From Mucilaginibacter tundrae (lineage in GTDB: Bacteria > Bacteroidota > Bacteroidia > Sphingobacteriales > Sphingobacteriaceae): a DNA stretch of 64,000 nt. Under the pieces are notes generated by a model. It worked only from the letters and a program-made list of their open reading frames with translations. It made no database searches and was not told the origin of the DNA. Made by a program: the position numbers and the translations under genes. Where the stretch lies: assembly GCF_013408825.1 (NCBI RefSeq), contig NZ_JACCBZ010000012.1:57540-121539 (forward strand), written 5' to 3'. Positions 45,322 to 53,272 of this stretch are shown one piece after another. The first letter of the stretch is position 1, and the number at the start of each line of letters is the position of its first letter.

Positions 45322-46278
45322 TTATTGCAAAACAAAGCTTCTCAATATGCTGGCTTGACCTTCGTTGCCTGCCGCGTCTATCGCTGATACTTTCCAGTAA
45401 ACACGGTCGCCTGAGTTACCAAAATTGAAATTGTAATCCGTTGTATTGATGATCATTGGAAACAGGGAACTGTAATTGGTGACCGAATCGCTTTGAAAAG
45501 CATATAACTTGTACGTATTAGCCGTTGCCATGCTGCTCCATTGCAAATTGACGGGCAGGGCTACGGTTTGATTATTGCCTGGCAGCAAAACGCTTACCTG
45601 TCCTGGTGGTGTATGGTCATAAGTCATCGTGTTGATCAAGGACCAAGCTGAGTAGGCTGTGTCGTTTTCTCCTCGGACACGCCACTGGTAGACCTGGTCT
45701 TTCGGGAAATTAAAATTGAACTGTTGACCTGAAAGGACTTTATTGTAGACCAAATGGGTGGTATCGGCGAAGCTATTGGTGTCGACCTGCAACTGGTATT
45801 GGGTTGCCCCGTACAAGGCGGCCCAGGTCAATATAACGGCGTCGGAACTGGTCAAGTAATTATTAGCCGGGCTAGACAATTGCACCGACTGCTGTTTAAT
45901 AGAGGAAGCCCCGACGGTAAAACTTCTCGGCTCCGCGTAGGGCGTTTGTGAACTGCCGTTTTCGGCCATCACCCGCCACTGGTAGTTGCCAGGGCTCAGG
46001 CTGAAAGAAAACTTATCTCCGGTAATAACCGTGTCTAGGACTAAGCTACCCGGCGAAGCAAACGTTGGCGTTACGACCTGTAAGTGGTACGTAAGCGCGT
46101 TGGTAACTTGATCCCACCAAAAATTGATCGTATAGCTCGCGCTGACGTATTGATCGGACGGCGCTTCTAATTTAAGCGTAGATTTGGATATCGATGGTTC
46201 AATAATATCTGTGCAGGATGTTATTGATTGAACTGTAAAAAGACTAAATAATAGATAAAGTAAGGTCTTATATTTCAT
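45322..46278 (-). CDS. Lipoprotein with three FN3-like domains
   Basis: 318 residues. The lipobox is VQSITSCTDI (Cys ~22). Three ~90-residue fibronectin-III-like repeats each have the W...A..Y.LQV and YQWRV pattern: NFWWDQVTNALTYHLQVVTP ... NYQWRVMAENG; LTWAALYGATQYQLQVDTN ... VYQWRVRGEND; LQWSSMATANTYKLYAFQSD ... VYWKVSAIDAAGNEGQ. It is the first gene of the minus-strand secretion operon, 8 bases ahead of the GspC-like gene. It could be an outer-membrane partner of the secretin or a surface-exposed substrate. Confidence 0.7.
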   Translation of the reverse strand: MKYKTLLYLLFSLFTVQSITSCTDIIEPSISKSTLKLEAPSDQYVSASYTINFWWDQVTNALTYHLQVVTPTFASPGSLVLDTVITGDKFSFSLSPGNYQWRVMAENGSSQTPYAEPRSFTVGASSIKQQSVQLSSPANNYLTSSDAVILTWAALYGATQYQLQVDTNSFADTTHLVYNKVLSGQQFNFNFPKDQVYQWRVRGENDTAYSAWSLINTMTYDHTPPGQVSVLLPGNNQTVALPVNLQWSSMATANTYKLYAFQSDSVTNYSSLFPMIINTTDYNFNFGNSGDRVYWKVSAIDAAGNEGQASILRSFVLQ

Positions 46279-46422
46279 TGTGACTAATGTAAAGAATTAG
46301 GCCGTATTTATTAAGTAATAATTACAATATCGGATATTTAAATTCTATCGTAGTACACGGCAAGGCTCTGTCTTTCAAACTTTTCGTATCTCGGTCAAGC
46401 GTAGAGAATGCCGCTTCGACTA

Positions 46423-46845
46423 TTACTCAACATTTCTAATGTTTTCCGTCGGATTCTCATCCGCCGAAACTACAAGAACCGTTCTTCTTGTATAGTCGAT
46501 AACAATAATTCCTATTGCCAAACCTATTAAGTTTAATATTAAAGGCCACAACTCTAAAGAACTAAAATGGTTATTAAAATCATCCATTAAATCTGCTATA
46601 AACTCAAATCCATACCCAATTATTAAAGCAATGATAGCCCATATGATAACGACGAATCTTACTGAGCGATTTTTTGCAACAATTAAATACAGCAAAACCA
46701 TTTCGATGCTAATCGGGATTATAGCATAAAGATTACTTGTTGTTATTAATGAAAAAACATTATAAATTAACAAGCCTATAATCAGACATAATAAAAAAAT
46801 ATAAAAGTTTTTATTACTAAAGAAGATTTTTTTATCCATTTTCAT
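46423..46845 (-). CDS. Small four-helix membrane protein, candidate immunity protein
   Basis: 140 residues with about four hydrophobic segments (~12-32, 38-53, 60-82, 98-120). It has no signal peptide or known family. It follows another small membrane protein and an Rhs toxin tip on the same strand. In polymorphic-toxin loci such genes often encode immunity proteins against membrane-acting toxins. This is inferred only from position. Confidence 0.5.
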   Translation of the reverse strand: MKMDKKIFFSNKNFYIFLLCLIIGLLIYNVFSLITTSNLYAIIPISIEMVLLYLIVAKNRSVRFVVIIWAIIALIIGYGFEFIADLMDDFNNHFSSLELWPLILNLIGLAIGIIVIDYTRRTVLVVSADENPTENIRNVE

Positions 46846-46868
46846 TTTTTTATTTTAGTCGTATTTGC

Positions 46869-47060
46869 CTAATTGAAAATCCCCTTATAGATGAAGAATA
46901 ATCCGGCAATAATTGAAACGACAGAAAATACATAAACATTAAAATCATAAGTATTAGTATCTTTCTTTTTTCGAGTTTCATTTTGAATAAAAAGAAATAC
47001 AACTATGCCTAAAGCCAAACAAGAAACGCCTAGTAAAATTTTTGTTAATGAGTCATTCAT
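46869..47060 (-). CDS. Two-helix membrane protein, candidate immunity protein
   Basis: 63 residues with two membrane helices (~8-25 and ~43-60) joined by a short basic loop ([14 protein letters not shown]). The start overlaps the stop of the Rhs tip gene by four bases (ATGA), so the two are translationally coupled, as expected for a toxin and its immunity protein. Confidence 0.5.
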   Translation of the reverse strand: MNDSLTKILLGVSCLALGIVVFLFIQNETRKKKDTNTYDFNVYVFSVVSIIAGLFFIYKGIFN

Positions 47061-47749
47061 TTTCCACTATTTTCATCAACTTGCTCTTTATACTTATCTA
47101 TAGTTTGATCAGTTTTACTGTCGATTATCATTTTTTGAGTTTGGTCAATAGTTCCTTTTTCCACCGCTTTATCTGTTGCCTTATCTGCTGCCGTAGACAC
47201 CCCATAAAAAAACATTGTACTTGCAGCTTTTTTATAATCGTCATCTGCGAGTTGATTTATAACATCTAATCCAGTTGCAAGAGTGTTAGCGGTAGTACTT
47301 ACTGCTGCTAAAGGTACAGAAACTTCTGGAAATGGAATTGTAACTTTAGCCGCTGTTGATGCAATTTTACTTGTTTGATGAAGGGCTATAGGCAAACCTT
47401 TTTGAACTATTTTACCAACGCCTTTAACAACTACTGCGGCATCCTTTGCTGTTGCGACAGCAGTGACCATTTTCCTATCTCTGCTACCCATTGGAACTTG
47501 TGCCGGAACAGGATCTTCTTGATTTCCAATTAAACGATTAAAAGCATTTAAGGCTGTTTTCCACCATGGATCACCAGGTGCCATGCCATCTTTATCTATA
47601 AATCGAATCGGGTTATCTATTGCATAATCATAAGGAGAATATCTCCTCATCTTTTCAGCCATTGGATCAACCGTAGTAAAACGAGCGATTACCGGATCAT
47701 AGAACCTTGCGCCATAATCATATTGCCCGAAACCAATCTCAGCTTGCAA
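47057..47749 (-). CDS. Orphan Rhs C-terminal tip (5'-truncated Rhs gene)
   Basis: The protein begins inside the Rhs-associated core: [51 protein letters not shown]. The frame continues upstream of the nominal TTG start (47749) as [14 protein letters not shown] to a stop at 47795-47797, where the Rhs similarity ends at the edge of a mobile element. After the core come ~165 residues of variable tip: an Ala/Val-rich region ([47 protein letters not shown]) and a polar end ([18 protein letters not shown]). No nuclease motif is visible. It has no signal peptide or shell of its own, so it is a displaced cassette. Confidence 0.75.
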   Translation of the reverse strand: MQAEIGFGQYDYGARFYDPVIARFTTVDPMAEKMRRYSPYDYAIDNPIRFIDKDGMAPGDPWWKTALNAFNRLIGNQEDPVPAQVPMGSRDRKMVTAVATAKDAAVVVKGVGKIVQKGLPIALHQTSKIASTAAKVTIPFPEVSVPLAAVSTTANTLATGLDVINQLADDDYKKAASTMFFYGVSTAADKATDKAVEKGTIDQTQKMIIDSKTDQTIDKYKEQVDENSGK

Positions 47750-47962
47750 TTCTTTCTTATTGTAAAGATATTCTTTCTCCCCTGCACCACTTTTTCATTT
47801 AAAGAACGAACCGCCCTGCACGGCTTTTCAGCCGCCGTTTAGTGGCGTTAAGGTAAGGTTTTTATTTTCAATTGAAAAAAAGAAGATGCCGTTTTGATTG
47901 CCCAGGCGATACCCGACCGCATCCGTCGGACGCTTTAACATAACAGCTTATTATCGTACTAT

Positions 47963-47986
47963 CGTCCCATAATGCCATTATGTTAA
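47963..47986. repeat. Left copy of a 24-base inverted repeat
   Basis: It contains CATAATGCCATTATG, itself a 7-bp palindrome around one base. It is the reverse complement of 48593-48616 except for one base. Confidence 0.8.
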
Positions 47987-48592
47987 GCAGCGAAGCTGCC
48001 CGTTGTCCGGCTTTTCCTGCGCACCTGGTTACTGGTAAAGCCGATCATCTGTACCGCAAAGGTAGCCGCCGAAGCCAGGGCAGTAAAGGTACTTTCGCGG
48101 CATAAACCCGCAGGCCTTTTACGCACATGGCCATTTATTCCACGTTCCCTTGACAGCCCCGTCTTCTCCCGCTTTTTGGTGCTTAACAGTTAATCAGCTA
48201 AACCTCTATGCTCTTATTTATATATGCAGATAGACCTATAGACAGCTAAAGGAATAGACCAATAAACAACTAAGCAGCTATACAACTATACGCAGATAAA
48301 GCAATTAGCCGATAAGCAGCAAGTTTGTGTTTTTGTGTCCACAAAACTACCACGATGCATGTCGGCTCGTGGCAAACTTGCCTTTGCTCCCGGTGGTCGG
48401 CAAAGGTTGTAGATAAGAAAAGACTTACGTTTTCGGGCTGGATGTAAGCGTGGGTAGTGGGCTGTCCGTGCGGCTTGCATCCGGCACGTAAACGCTCCAA
48501 CGGGGGGTTGGGGGCTTTGGAAGATAGCCCCCAATTAAACAAATGGCCTCCATGTGCGTGGGGATTATCAGGTGGTAGGGTTGAGCGGCTAT

Positions 48593-48616
48593 TTAACATA
48601 ATGGCCTTATGGGACG
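48593..48616. repeat. Right copy of the 24-base inverted repeat
   Basis: TTAACATAATGGCCTTATGG plus GACG. Its inverted partner lies ~610 bases to the left (47963-47986). Confidence 0.8.
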
Positions 48617-48647
48617 GCTTGGGGTTTGCGCTGGAACGGTGCGGCCG

Positions 48648-48670
48648 TACCATAAGAAGCCATTATGGTA
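48648..48670. repeat. Related palindrome near the recombinase gene
   Basis: TACCATAA (48648-48655) pairs with TTATGGTA (48663-48670) around GAAGCCA. It shares the CATAA/TTATGG core of the 24-base repeats. Confidence 0.6.
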
Positions 48671-48706
48671 TGTAGCTTTGGTTTCGCGCGCAGGCAAGGC
48701 CGGGGA

Positions 48707-49574
48707 TTAGCCTAATGGATGGTGTTTTTGTATTTCCGTTTTCAGGCTTTCAATGTGGCCCTGCTTGTATTTTTCGGTAGCATCGGGCGTTTATGCCCGG
48801 CAAAGACCTGTACCACCCGTATGTCGTTCCCGGCGTTCAGCAGGTTCATAATTACGCTCTGCCTGATGGCCTGCGCCGTCAAATGCCGTCCGGGGTACAG
48901 GTGTCCGTAAGTTTCTACCAGGTACTGTATTTCGGGAATGCTCAAAGGCCGCCCTAATTTGGATAGTAAAAGTTTGCTGCTGCCGCCTGTTCTTTCGGTT
49001 ATTAGTTTTGGCCTGGCTTCACTGATATAACCATGCAGTAACATGACCTGCTCCGCTTTTAAAGCCAATGTCCGCTTATTGGTTTTGTCGGTGCCAGGCA
49101 CGAAGATACTGGCAGCAGCCAGGTTGATATGCTGAATGTCCACCTGCATCATTTCCCCGATCTTTAAGCCCTGGTTAACCAGTAAACTCATGACTGTTTA
49201 TTCCTGGCCGCTAAGAACGGGTACCGTTCTTTTTTTGGCTGTAACAGCTTTTGCAGATCTTCCGTTGTAAACAGATCCTGTAATTGCAGAGGCTTGGTTT
49301 TATTGTCCCTTAGCCTGATAGACTTTGCCGGGTTGTCTTTGCGCCGCCCGGTGTAATAAAGGTAATGGTAATATTTCTTTAAGGCCTGTAATATCCGGGT
49401 AACCGTCCGGGCGTTGCTGTATCTGCCCCGCAGTTCGCCGATGTAACCTATTACTTCCTGATAGCCGTACCCGCTGGCTTTGGGGTGGTTTTGCAGGTAG
49501 ATATTAATATCCCTGGTATAATTCCGGGCAGTGGATGGCGGGTGCCGCTCCTGTAAGTATTCCTGTAGTGTCAT
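48707..49574 (-). pseudogene. Tyrosine recombinase B, two frameshifts
   Basis: Residues 1-128 (49574-49188) are the SAM-like N-terminal domain of a phage-type integrase (TLQEYLQERHPPSTARNYTRDI). They end in a TGA that overlaps an ATG. The next frame continues without a gap in sense (SMSLLVNQGLKIGEMMQVDI). Near 48784-48787 a second -1 shift is needed. The shifted frame then supplies the expected end, with the active-site Tyr (DATEKYKQGHIESLKTEIQ), and stops at 48707. The first catalytic Arg seems to be Lys (GLKIGE) and the His of HxxR is Gln (TAQAIRQ), so the protein may be a non-catalytic partner even when whole. Its start overlaps the end of recombinase A (ATGA). Confidence 0.72.
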
Positions 49575-50489
49575 TTCAATTGATGTAACTGTCTTTGATG
49601 GATATGGGTATAAACCTGCGTGGTATTCAGGCAGCTATGCCCTAAAAAGTCCCTTACATAAGTCATTTTTACGCCGTTTTCCAGCAGGTGGCTGGCGATA
49701 CTGTGCCGCAGGTGGTGTAAGCTGATCTGTCCTTTTAAATGGGTCAGGGCTGATTTCTCCAGCAGTTTTTTTAATAACGTATCATAGCCCAAACCCTGCA
49801 TCTCGTGCCGCTGTTGTTTAAGATAAACGCTTCTTCGGGCTGCTTTGCCTTTGCGTTAATATAACCATGCCGTTCATATAGCAGATAGTTTTTAAGCCAT
49901 CCGCTACTTTTTCCGCCAGGGTTATGACACGTCTTTTTTTGCCTTTGCCCTCCCGTACATACAAAAGCTGCGCCTTGAAATGGATGTCATTTATATTCAG
50001 GGCTACCGCTTCGCTTCTGCGCAAACCGCAGCCGTAAAGCAGGTTAAGCGCAGCTTTATCCCTTAATATTCCGGCAGCTTCGTATAAGCCCCCGATCTCT
50101 GCCGGACTTAGGATGATTCTTTCGGTTTTTACAGGGGCGGCAAATACCAATGCGCTCATGGGGTTTTCTTTGATCTGCCCGGTGCGTTCCAGGAACGCAA
50201 AGCAGGTTCTGATAGCAAACAGGTGCTGGCCAATCGTGCCTCCACTTAATGCGCCGCCCCGGTACAGGGTGGGGCGCTGCTGCAGATAGGCATGGTGCGC
50301 TGTGATATTATCTTGCTGTATTTTCCGGATGCTGTTAATTTGCTGTTGCTCCAGGCGGGATAAGAACTCTTGCAGGCAGCGGGGATAGATTTTTATGCTG
50401 CTGCGCCCGTAACCCAATGCTTCCAGATCTCCCTTATATTCCTTTAATAACCTATGGTAGTTTGGCTGGTGTATGATGTATTTTTCCAT
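49571..50489 (-). pseudogene. Tyrosine recombinase A, two frameshifts
   Basis: The N-terminal ~205 residues (50489 to ~49894) hold the core-binding domain and catalytic Arg I (NLLYGCGLRRSEAVALNINDI). A base appears lost in an A run at ~49889-49893; the shifted frame continues YLLYERHGYINAKAKQPEEAFILNNSGT. A second loss near 49801 leads into MQGLGYDTLLKKLL and the catalytic end HHLRHSIASHLLENG ... FLGHSCLNTTQVYTH (H-R-H-Y). All active-site residues exist once the frames are joined. It is a XerC/D-like integrase, translationally coupled to recombinase B. Either two real mutations or assembly indels. Confidence 0.75.
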
Positions 50490-50515
50490 GTGCTGGTTGG
50501 TATTTTTAAGAAACA

Positions 50516-50593
50516 GTGAACGCCAGAGGTAAAAGCTTTTATTATCAATGCTTTAAGTGTTCACGCTGGCGTTCACCTGTTTGTGAACGCCAG
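50516..50593. repeat. Three copies of GTGAACGCCAG, one inverted
   Basis: GTGAACGCCAG occurs at 50516-50526 and 50583-50593. Its reverse complement CTGGCGTTCAC is at 50566-50576. The last two form a perfect 11-bp hairpin with loop CTGTTT. The group lies between the recombinase A start and the ATPase gene, a likely binding site for a recombinase or regulator. Confidence 0.75.
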
Positions 50594-50671
50594 TCTTTTA
50601 CAAGTTTTGCATCTGTCTGGCCAGCTGCTCTTTGAGCCTTGCCCTCAATGCGGTCATATCGTCCCAATGGG

Positions 50672-52255
50672 TTATTTATAATGAAAACCCCGGTTGATAT
50701 GGCCGCCGCTTTGCCGGATGTATTCTAAGGATAACAGCTTGCTCATGTAATTATGTTGCAGGGTCTTGCCCATTTTTAGCTGCTGCCTTAATTCTATCCG
50801 GGTAAACTCATGGTCTTTGCCTTTGCCGCTGATATAGCTTTTTACCTGCTCAAAGTATTGCCTTAAACTCCCGTCCAATTCGTCCACTTTCAACAATATG
50901 CTTTCAAACATGATGTCGCAGGCGGTTTTCAGGTCTTCCTTTTCTGCGATCAGCCTGCCTTTGTCGTCTTTCTTTCGCTGGTACTGGTTTAATAAAGTAA
51001 CCTGTTTGACAAAGGCCTGGTACAGTTCGTTGAGCCGCCTGATATTATGGGCTTCATCGGGCAACTGTATTTTGTTGGCATAAGGGTTGATAACCTCGTA
51101 AGCTTTTAACAGCCGGATGCAGTTTTGCAGAAAAGCTTTGATGTCTTTTTCTTTGCCGGTGTCGGTCAGGCCTGCCGCCTTATCATTTTGATATTGAATG
51201 ATCTTTTGGGTCTGCGCCTTACTTTCGTCCACGGCGATTAAAAAAGCCCTGCCCATATTGTCCTCATAGATTTCGCCTTTGGTGGTGGCCGACAGGCTGG
51301 CTATCGGCCCTCTTACCGTTTTTACCGCCGCACGGATGTTGCCGCTTTCATCTTTGATACTGGTGCTGCTGGTCAGCACTTTCCGGCTCATCAACTCCCG
51401 CAGGGCTAACAAGGCTTCTTCTTTCATGCCGTCCAAGTCTTCAAAGCATAACAGCGTATGCGAGAGTTCATACTCCCCGTAATTATAAAAGCTGCTTTCC
51501 GTTACCCTGGTCAATGCGGTTACATCTTCCGGCGGCATCAGCCCCGCTATTTTGATAATCAGGTGCGTTTTACCGCTGCCGCTGCTGCCCTGTACCAGGG
51601 CGTGCAGCGTGTCGTTCATTTTATAGCTGGAAGCGATGCAGTATAAAAAGATGCGGTTGGTTTCTTCGCCCGTTACGCCTGCCTTGCCGATCAGCGCATT
51701 GATATTTTGGATAAGGCCGGGTTTGTTCAGGAAGTTCAGGCACTTCTTTTTGCTCTCCTCGTTTATTTGGTAGCTGGCCGTACCTGCGGGGCTTTCGGGG
51801 GATTTTATCCCCTTGTCCCGTTCCGCTTCCAGCAGGTCGGTTAACAGGCTGATGTCTGTTTGTAATAAGTCTGCCCGTAAGTTCAACTTTTCCGCCGCCT
51901 CTTTCGTGTTGCGTTCCACATCCTTGTCATTGTACAGGTCGTATTTTAAACGGCTTTTCAGGTAGGGCAAAGCCGGGTTTTCTATCGCCAGGGTTACTTT
52001 CAGGCTGTCCAGCTCTTTTTTTAGCCCGCCCTGCACGTAATATTTTGCGGTGGCGGTCGTGAATTTGATTTGGTGGGGGTTGCTGCAATCTAAGGCAGGG
52101 GTTACCGGGCTGATAACTCCCTCGTTATTTTTTTCAGTTGAAAAAAGAACCTGGCCGCTTTTGGGTTTTTGCTCCGCTCTTTCATAGAGCAGGTGGATTA
52201 ACATGGCCGCTTCATGACCCTGTGCCAGGCTGTTGATGTCTATTTGTATAGTCAT
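50672..52255 (-). CDS. AAA-type ATPase of the mobile element (primase-helicase-like)
   Basis: 527 residues from the ATG at 52255. A longer frame from a TTG at 52288 would start inside a terminator hairpin. Walker A is VQGSSGSGKTHLIIKIAGL at ~residues 220-240 and Walker B is probably TLLCFEDLDGM. An Arg-rich sensor region (RGPIASLSATTKGEIYEDNMGRAFLIAVD) follows. The C-terminal ~60 residues look like a winged helix (FTRIELRQQLKMGKTLQHNYMSKLLSLEYIRQSG). This layout is that of helicases in element-encoded replication or transposition modules. No Toprim or CHC2 primase motif is visible. An inverted repeat spans its start. Confidence 0.7.
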   Translation of the reverse strand: MTIQIDINSLAQGHEAAMLIHLLYERAEQKPKSGQVLFSTEKNNEGVISPVTPALDCSNPHQIKFTTATAKYYVQGGLKKELDSLKVTLAIENPALPYLKSRLKYDLYNDKDVERNTKEAAEKLNLRADLLQTDISLLTDLLEAERDKGIKSPESPAGTASYQINEESKKKCLNFLNKPGLIQNINALIGKAGVTGEETNRIFLYCIASSYKMNDTLHALVQGSSGSGKTHLIIKIAGLMPPEDVTALTRVTESSFYNYGEYELSHTLLCFEDLDGMKEEALLALRELMSRKVLTSSTSIKDESGNIRAAVKTVRGPIASLSATTKGEIYEDNMGRAFLIAVDESKAQTQKIIQYQNDKAAGLTDTGKEKDIKAFLQNCIRLLKAYEVINPYANKIQLPDEAHNIRRLNELYQAFVKQVTLLNQYQRKKDDKGRLIAEKEDLKTACDIMFESILLKVDELDGSLRQYFEQVKSYISGKGKDHEFTRIELRQQLKMGKTLQHNYMSKLLSLEYIRQSGGHINRGFHYK

Positions 52256-52275
52256 ATATACAACTATACAAATAG
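52240..52275. promoter_or_regulatory. 13-bp inverted repeat over the ATPase start codon
   Basis: CTATTTGTATAGT (52240-52252) and ACTATACAAATAG (52263-52275) are perfect complements with a 10-base spacer. The ATG at 52255 lies in the spacer. A protein bound here would block both transcription and translation start, so this is a candidate autoregulatory operator or replication iteron. Confidence 0.6.
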
Positions 52276-52285
52276 TTTTGAACAG

Positions 52286-52310
52286 CAAAGCCCGGCCATG
52301 CCGGGCTTTG
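52286..52310. terminator. Hairpin after the LRR gene
   Basis: CAAAGCCCGGC (52286-52296) pairs perfectly with GCCGGGCTTTG (52300-52310), loop CAT. It probably ends the toxin/immunity transcript and marks the boundary with the mobile element. Confidence 0.7.
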
Positions 52311-52396
52311 TGAATTGTTAGCTATAATCCCTCATCTTACTTTACCATGAGGTATAAACTCCGCTGTAGCGGTTCGAATATTTACATTCTGCCCTG

Positions 52397-53245
52397 TTAT
52401 ATTTTCCTTATTTGTTCCAGAGTATGCGAAAAGTGCTTTTTATTAGAGAACGCAACGTATTCAAGGCGCATAGTGGGTGTCATATCACCATCTATTACAT
52501 CCGTACTCATAAACCTAAGATCCTCCAAGTTCGGCATATCATTTATAAATTTTATCGATGGAATAGAGCCACAGCTATTAAAACCTAAAGTCTTTAATTT
52601 TTTTAACGCAGTAACCGATTCGAAATCAGTTATTTTTTTTGCATTTCCGAACGTTAAAAACTCCAGCGTATCACTCAGATTTGCTACTTCTTTAATATGT
52701 GTTACGTTGCGTAAATAATGAAATTCGATATTCTTTAGCTTTTTGAATTCTTCAATACCAGTTAAAGATTCAATATTTGACATCGATATAAAAAAAGATT
52801 CCAATTGCTTTAAATTACTAAGACCTGTCAAGTCCTTTTCTTTGACTGTATAATGAAAAAACCTAATATCCTTAACTTCTGACAGCGTGTTCAAACCCTC
52901 AATTTTCGAGCTTAAATCTAAATAGCAAGTCTTTATATTTTTAAAGCAGCTAAGATCCAGCACTTGATCTTTTATGTAGTTCTCATAGCTTAGAAATTCT
53001 AAATCGTTTAAATAATACAAGCCGGATATTTCAAACGGGCCATTTATTACTACCTTTTTTACGTGGCTATACTCTTTTAAAAAGGAAATATCCTTTTCTA
53101 AGTACCCATGAAATTTACTTATCCATATTTTTTGCAAATGATCATTATTTTGGAAAAATTCCATACACTTAGGGATTCTCTCACTTTCGATAATTAGCGT
53201 ATCTCCTTCAAATATTTTAAACCCCTTAACATACTCTACAGACAT
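52397..53245 (-). CDS. Leucine-rich-repeat protein, candidate immunity protein
   Basis: 282 residues, no signal peptide, so cytoplasmic. Irregular ~22-residue leucine-rich repeats run from ~residue 50 to 265: DLSCFKNIKTCYLDLSSKIEGLNTLSEVKDIRFF; DLTGLSNLKQLESFFISMSNIESLTGIEEFKKLKNIEF; LKTLGFNSCGSIPSIKFINDMPNLEDLRFMS. It starts 27 bases after the stop of the Rhs toxin gene on the same strand, the position of the immunity gene in polymorphic-toxin loci. A cytoplasmic binding scaffold fits neutralisation of a nuclease tip. AT-rich relative to the Rhs gene. Confidence 0.7.
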   Translation of the reverse strand: MSVEYVKGFKIFEGDTLIIESERIPKCMEFFQNNDHLQKIWISKFHGYLEKDISFLKEYSHVKKVVINGPFEISGLYYLNDLEFLSYENYIKDQVLDLSCFKNIKTCYLDLSSKIEGLNTLSEVKDIRFFHYTVKEKDLTGLSNLKQLESFFISMSNIESLTGIEEFKKLKNIEFHYLRNVTHIKEVANLSDTLEFLTFGNAKKITDFESVTALKKLKTLGFNSCGSIPSIKFINDMPNLEDLRFMSTDVIDGDMTPTMRLEYVAFSNKKHFSHTLEQIRKI

Positions 53246-53272
53246 AATATTCTCTTTAATATAATTTATAAA

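Larger units (their letters stand above)
47798..48706. other. Non-coding part of the mobile element
   Basis: About 900 bases between the truncated Rhs gene and the second recombinase gene. I see no convincing gene. Two 24-base inverted copies (47963-47986, 48593-48616) and a third small palindrome (48648-48670) lie here. So does a stretch (48235-48325) with short recurring phrases such as AGCAGCTATA and GATAAGCAGC. Open frames here (48270-48653 minus, 48457-48675 plus) overlap each other and the repeats and look spurious. Confidence 0.55.

Noticed and set aside
34908..46278. A twitching (type IVa) pilus or Tad pilus locus
   Set aside because: There is no PilT retraction ATPase, no TadA-type ATPase and no PilQ-PilMNOP set with separate M and N. 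The joined L-type protein and tip pseudopilins fit type II better, though the boundary is not absolute.
47057..47749. Orphan Rhs tip as an intact stand-alone gene
   Set aside because: Core similarity continues upstream of the nominal start to a stop at 47795-47797, with no signal peptide or shell, so it is a truncated Rhs end even if it may still be translated.
48235..48330. Possible CRISPR-like or microsatellite array (recurring AGCAGCTATA / GATAAGCAGC phrases)
   Set aside because: Units are irregular in length and sequence with no constant repeat-spacer pattern and no cas genes nearby.
48270..48653. 127-codon minus-strand open frame (and the overlapping 48457-48675 plus-strand frame)
   Set aside because: The frames overlap on opposite strands, cross one of the 24-base repeats and have Pro/His/Cys-rich chance-like composition. 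There is no domain and no start signal.
49888..49895. Programmed -1 ribosomal frameshift at TTAAAAAC in recombinase A
   Set aside because: The shift frame fits, but the codon phase is not a proper X-XXY-YYZ site. A second break follows 90 bases later, and recombinase B has similar breaks without slippery sites. Base loss is simpler.
50672..52288. ATPase start at the TTG 52286-52288
   Set aside because: It lies inside the arm of the terminator hairpin after the LRR gene. The ATG at 52255 in the palindrome spacer is a better start.
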